From contig NZ_JQGK01000006.1 in assembly GCF_000743525.1 (NCBI RefSeq), positions 62,001-126,000 of the forward strand: a DNA stretch of 64,000 bases. The letters are read 5' to 3'. The stretch's first letter is position 1; each line of letters starts with the position of its first letter. The DNA is from Sulfurospirillum sp. SCADC. Lineage in GTDB: Bacteria; Campylobacterota; Campylobacteria; Campylobacterales; Sulfurospirillaceae. This document shows positions 63,150 through 64,000 of this stretch, piece after piece. The notes under the pieces are model-generated. The model saw nothing but the letters and a program-made list of their open reading frames with translations. It searched no databases and had not been told where the DNA came from. Made by a program: the position numbers and the translations under genes.

Positions 63150-63208
63150 TTTTCACTATTGTATACAAAATGAAAAATATGCTACAATAATATTTCAAAA
63201 TGAAATAT
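63150..63208. promoter_or_regulatory. S24 repressor promoter with two operators
   Basis: Operator 1: TTTTCA (63150-63155) and TGAAAA (63171-63176) around the perfect palindrome TTGTATACAA (63159-63168), which contains the -35-like TTGTAT. Operator 2: ATATTTCA-AAA-TGAAATAT (63190-63208), perfect 8-bp arms, just after the -10 TACAAT (63183-63188; 18-bp spacing). Both share the TTTCA/TGAAA arms, so the repressor probably binds both. Confidence 0.65.
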
Positions 63209-63219
63209 TGGAGGACAAA

Positions 63220-63879
63220 ATGCCAAATATTTTAGCGGTTTTGCATAAAGTGAAGGATATTCTCTCCCAAGAGTTGGGTGAACGTAAAGTATTTGATAAA
63301 GATGTCGCAGAAGCGTTGGGCATTAATCAATTGACCCTTGCGACGATGAAAAATCGTGCCAAAATTCCCTATAAAGAGATTCTTGAATTTTGTGCGAAAC
63401 GTAAAATCTCCATTAACTGGCTTTTGTTTGACCAAGTGGTGGAAAGCTTGCAAGCAGAGACCGATAAATTTGCACGGGTGCATTACTTTAGAGATATTTA
63501 CGCTTCAGCCGGTGGTGGAGCACTGAATGAAGACGAAGAAGGTGAGATGATGTACCTTGATGAGGAGATCGTTGAAAAGCTTGGCGGACTTGGGATGATT
63601 AAGCACATTCAAGCCATCAATGTTTTGGGCGATTCGATGGAGCCAACACTCTTTAGTGGGGATGTGGTGTTCATCAACAAAGAGTACACCAACGCTTTAA
63701 AATCGGGTATTTACGTAGTCTCTACGCCTGTGGGATTGTTTATTAAACGTCTTCAACTGCATGCCAATGGCACCGTAGCTTTGGTCTCCGATAACGAAGC
63801 GTATGCGCCTGAAGTGATCAATGCGGAAGATGTGCAAGTACTTGGCAAAGTGGTCGGTAAGCTCTCTTCTAATATTTAA
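63220..63879 (+). CDS. LexA/CI-like transcriptional repressor (HTH plus S24 peptidase domain)
   Basis: A 219-residue repressor. An N-terminal helix-turn-helix (DKDVAEALGINQLTLATMKNR, about residues 25-46) of the CI-repressor type is followed by an S24 domain with catalytic Ser in LGDSMEPTLFSGD (about 143) and Lys in GLFIKRLQ (about 178). A possible self-cleavage Ala-Gly is in YASAGGGA (about 98-105). GGAGG precedes the ATG at 63220. Campylobacterota lack classical LexA; this family may serve a similar damage-response or phage-like role. Confidence 0.88.
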   Translation: MPNILAVLHKVKDILSQELGERKVFDKDVAEALGINQLTLATMKNRAKIPYKEILEFCAKRKISINWLLFDQVVESLQAETDKFARVHYFRDIYASAGGGALNEDEEGEMMYLDEEIVEKLGGLGMIKHIQAINVLGDSMEPTLFSGDVVFINKEYTNALKSGIYVVSTPVGLFIKRLQLHANGTVALVSDNEAYAPEVINAEDVQVLGKVVGKLSSNI

Positions 63880-63885
63880 CCCTAG

Positions 63886-63911
63886 GAGCGCGTAAAGATG
63901 CTTACACGCTC
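63886..63911. terminator. Terminator between the repressor and the right-edge gene
   Basis: GAGCGCGTAA (63886-63895) and TTACACGCTC (63902-63911) pair with one mismatch, between two convergent stops. Confidence 0.6.
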
Positions 63912-63916
63912 AAACT

Positions 63917-64000
63917 CTATTTTTGTCTTGACCAATACCCTGCAAGTAACGCCCCAGAGATGTTGTGCCAAACACTGAAAATGGCTCCAGGCAGTGCGCT
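63917..64000 (-). CDS. C-terminus of a membrane transporter (BASS-like), cut by window edge
   Basis: The last 27 residues of a minus-strand gene are visible: ALPGAIFSVWHNISGAL followed by a short basic tail and a TAG at 63917-63919. The GAIFSVWHNISG string is typical of the end of bile-acid:sodium symporter-family proteins. The remainder lies outside the window, so the call is tentative. Confidence 0.6.
   Translation of the reverse strand, partial: SALPGAIFSVWHNISGALLAGYWSRQK

Overview
The window is chromosomal DNA of a Campylobacterota (Epsilonproteobacteria) bacterium, most likely a Sulfurospirillum-like organism. Gene content and order point there: futalosine-pathway mqnC, CheB without a receiver domain, fliW, the cheR/cheB and rpiB-membrane protein-apt-dedA-pepA neighbourhood, a hemL-cytochrome-folD-lepB cluster, and radA-ftsY-thioredoxin next to 5-FCL-rny. 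These arrangements resemble Campylobacter gene order. The genus is an inference; no rRNA or tRNA gene was seen.

Layout. 1-1.4 kb: end of a DUF294 nucleotidyltransferase and a DEDDh exonuclease. 1.4-3.8 kb: accessory module with a small membrane protein, an RHH/MazF toxin-antitoxin pair and a DUF4143 ATPase, bracketed by near-identical hairpins. 3.8-6.5 kb: metE with a roughly 475-nt leader containing two possible coupled ORFs. 6.5-8.5 kb: an A/T-rich RloA/RloB (AbiL-like) pair. 8.7-12 kb: htpX, cupin, hydrolases. 12-20 kb: long minus-strand operons (pepA-cheB-cheR behind apt-trpB-dedA; rpiB; folD-lepB-M50). 20-26.5 kb: hemL, atpZ, mqnC, M16, recG. 27-33.3 kb: four-gene cluster of pilin-like proteins plus a 1379-residue Calx-beta surface protein. 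33.4-34.5 kb: HepT/MntA toxin-antitoxin inserted at the 3' end of fliW. 34.6-43 kb: bamD, lon, rpsF-ssb-rpsR, holA, RNase R, HDOD. 43-54 kb: ilvC-minDE-deacetylase-dprA, a permease, sdaA, ruvX, argD, MidA-like methyltransferase and a sulfur carrier. 54-64 kb: acpS-fliL, radA-ftsY-thioredoxin, 5-FCL-rny, an ABC exporter, SYLF protein, DedA, and an S24-type repressor with its own operators and a divergent 34-residue ORF.

Most genes are housekeeping and lie in tightly overlapping operons (ATGA, TAATG, TGATG junctions). The less ordinary content is: (1) a 10-bp palindrome, TTACATGTAA, present at least 33 times both inside and between genes; (2) a dispersed hairpin repeat of about 65 bp in three copies whose stems covary; (3) the surface-protein/pilin operon; (4) the RloA/RloB defence-type pair; (5) the HepT/MntA insertion with a displaced fliW 3' end; (6) the metE leader; and (7) a ThiS/HcyS-like protein with an extra C-terminal alanine.

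All calls are by eye from translated sequence and motifs. Family names come from recognised motifs and were not confirmed by database search.
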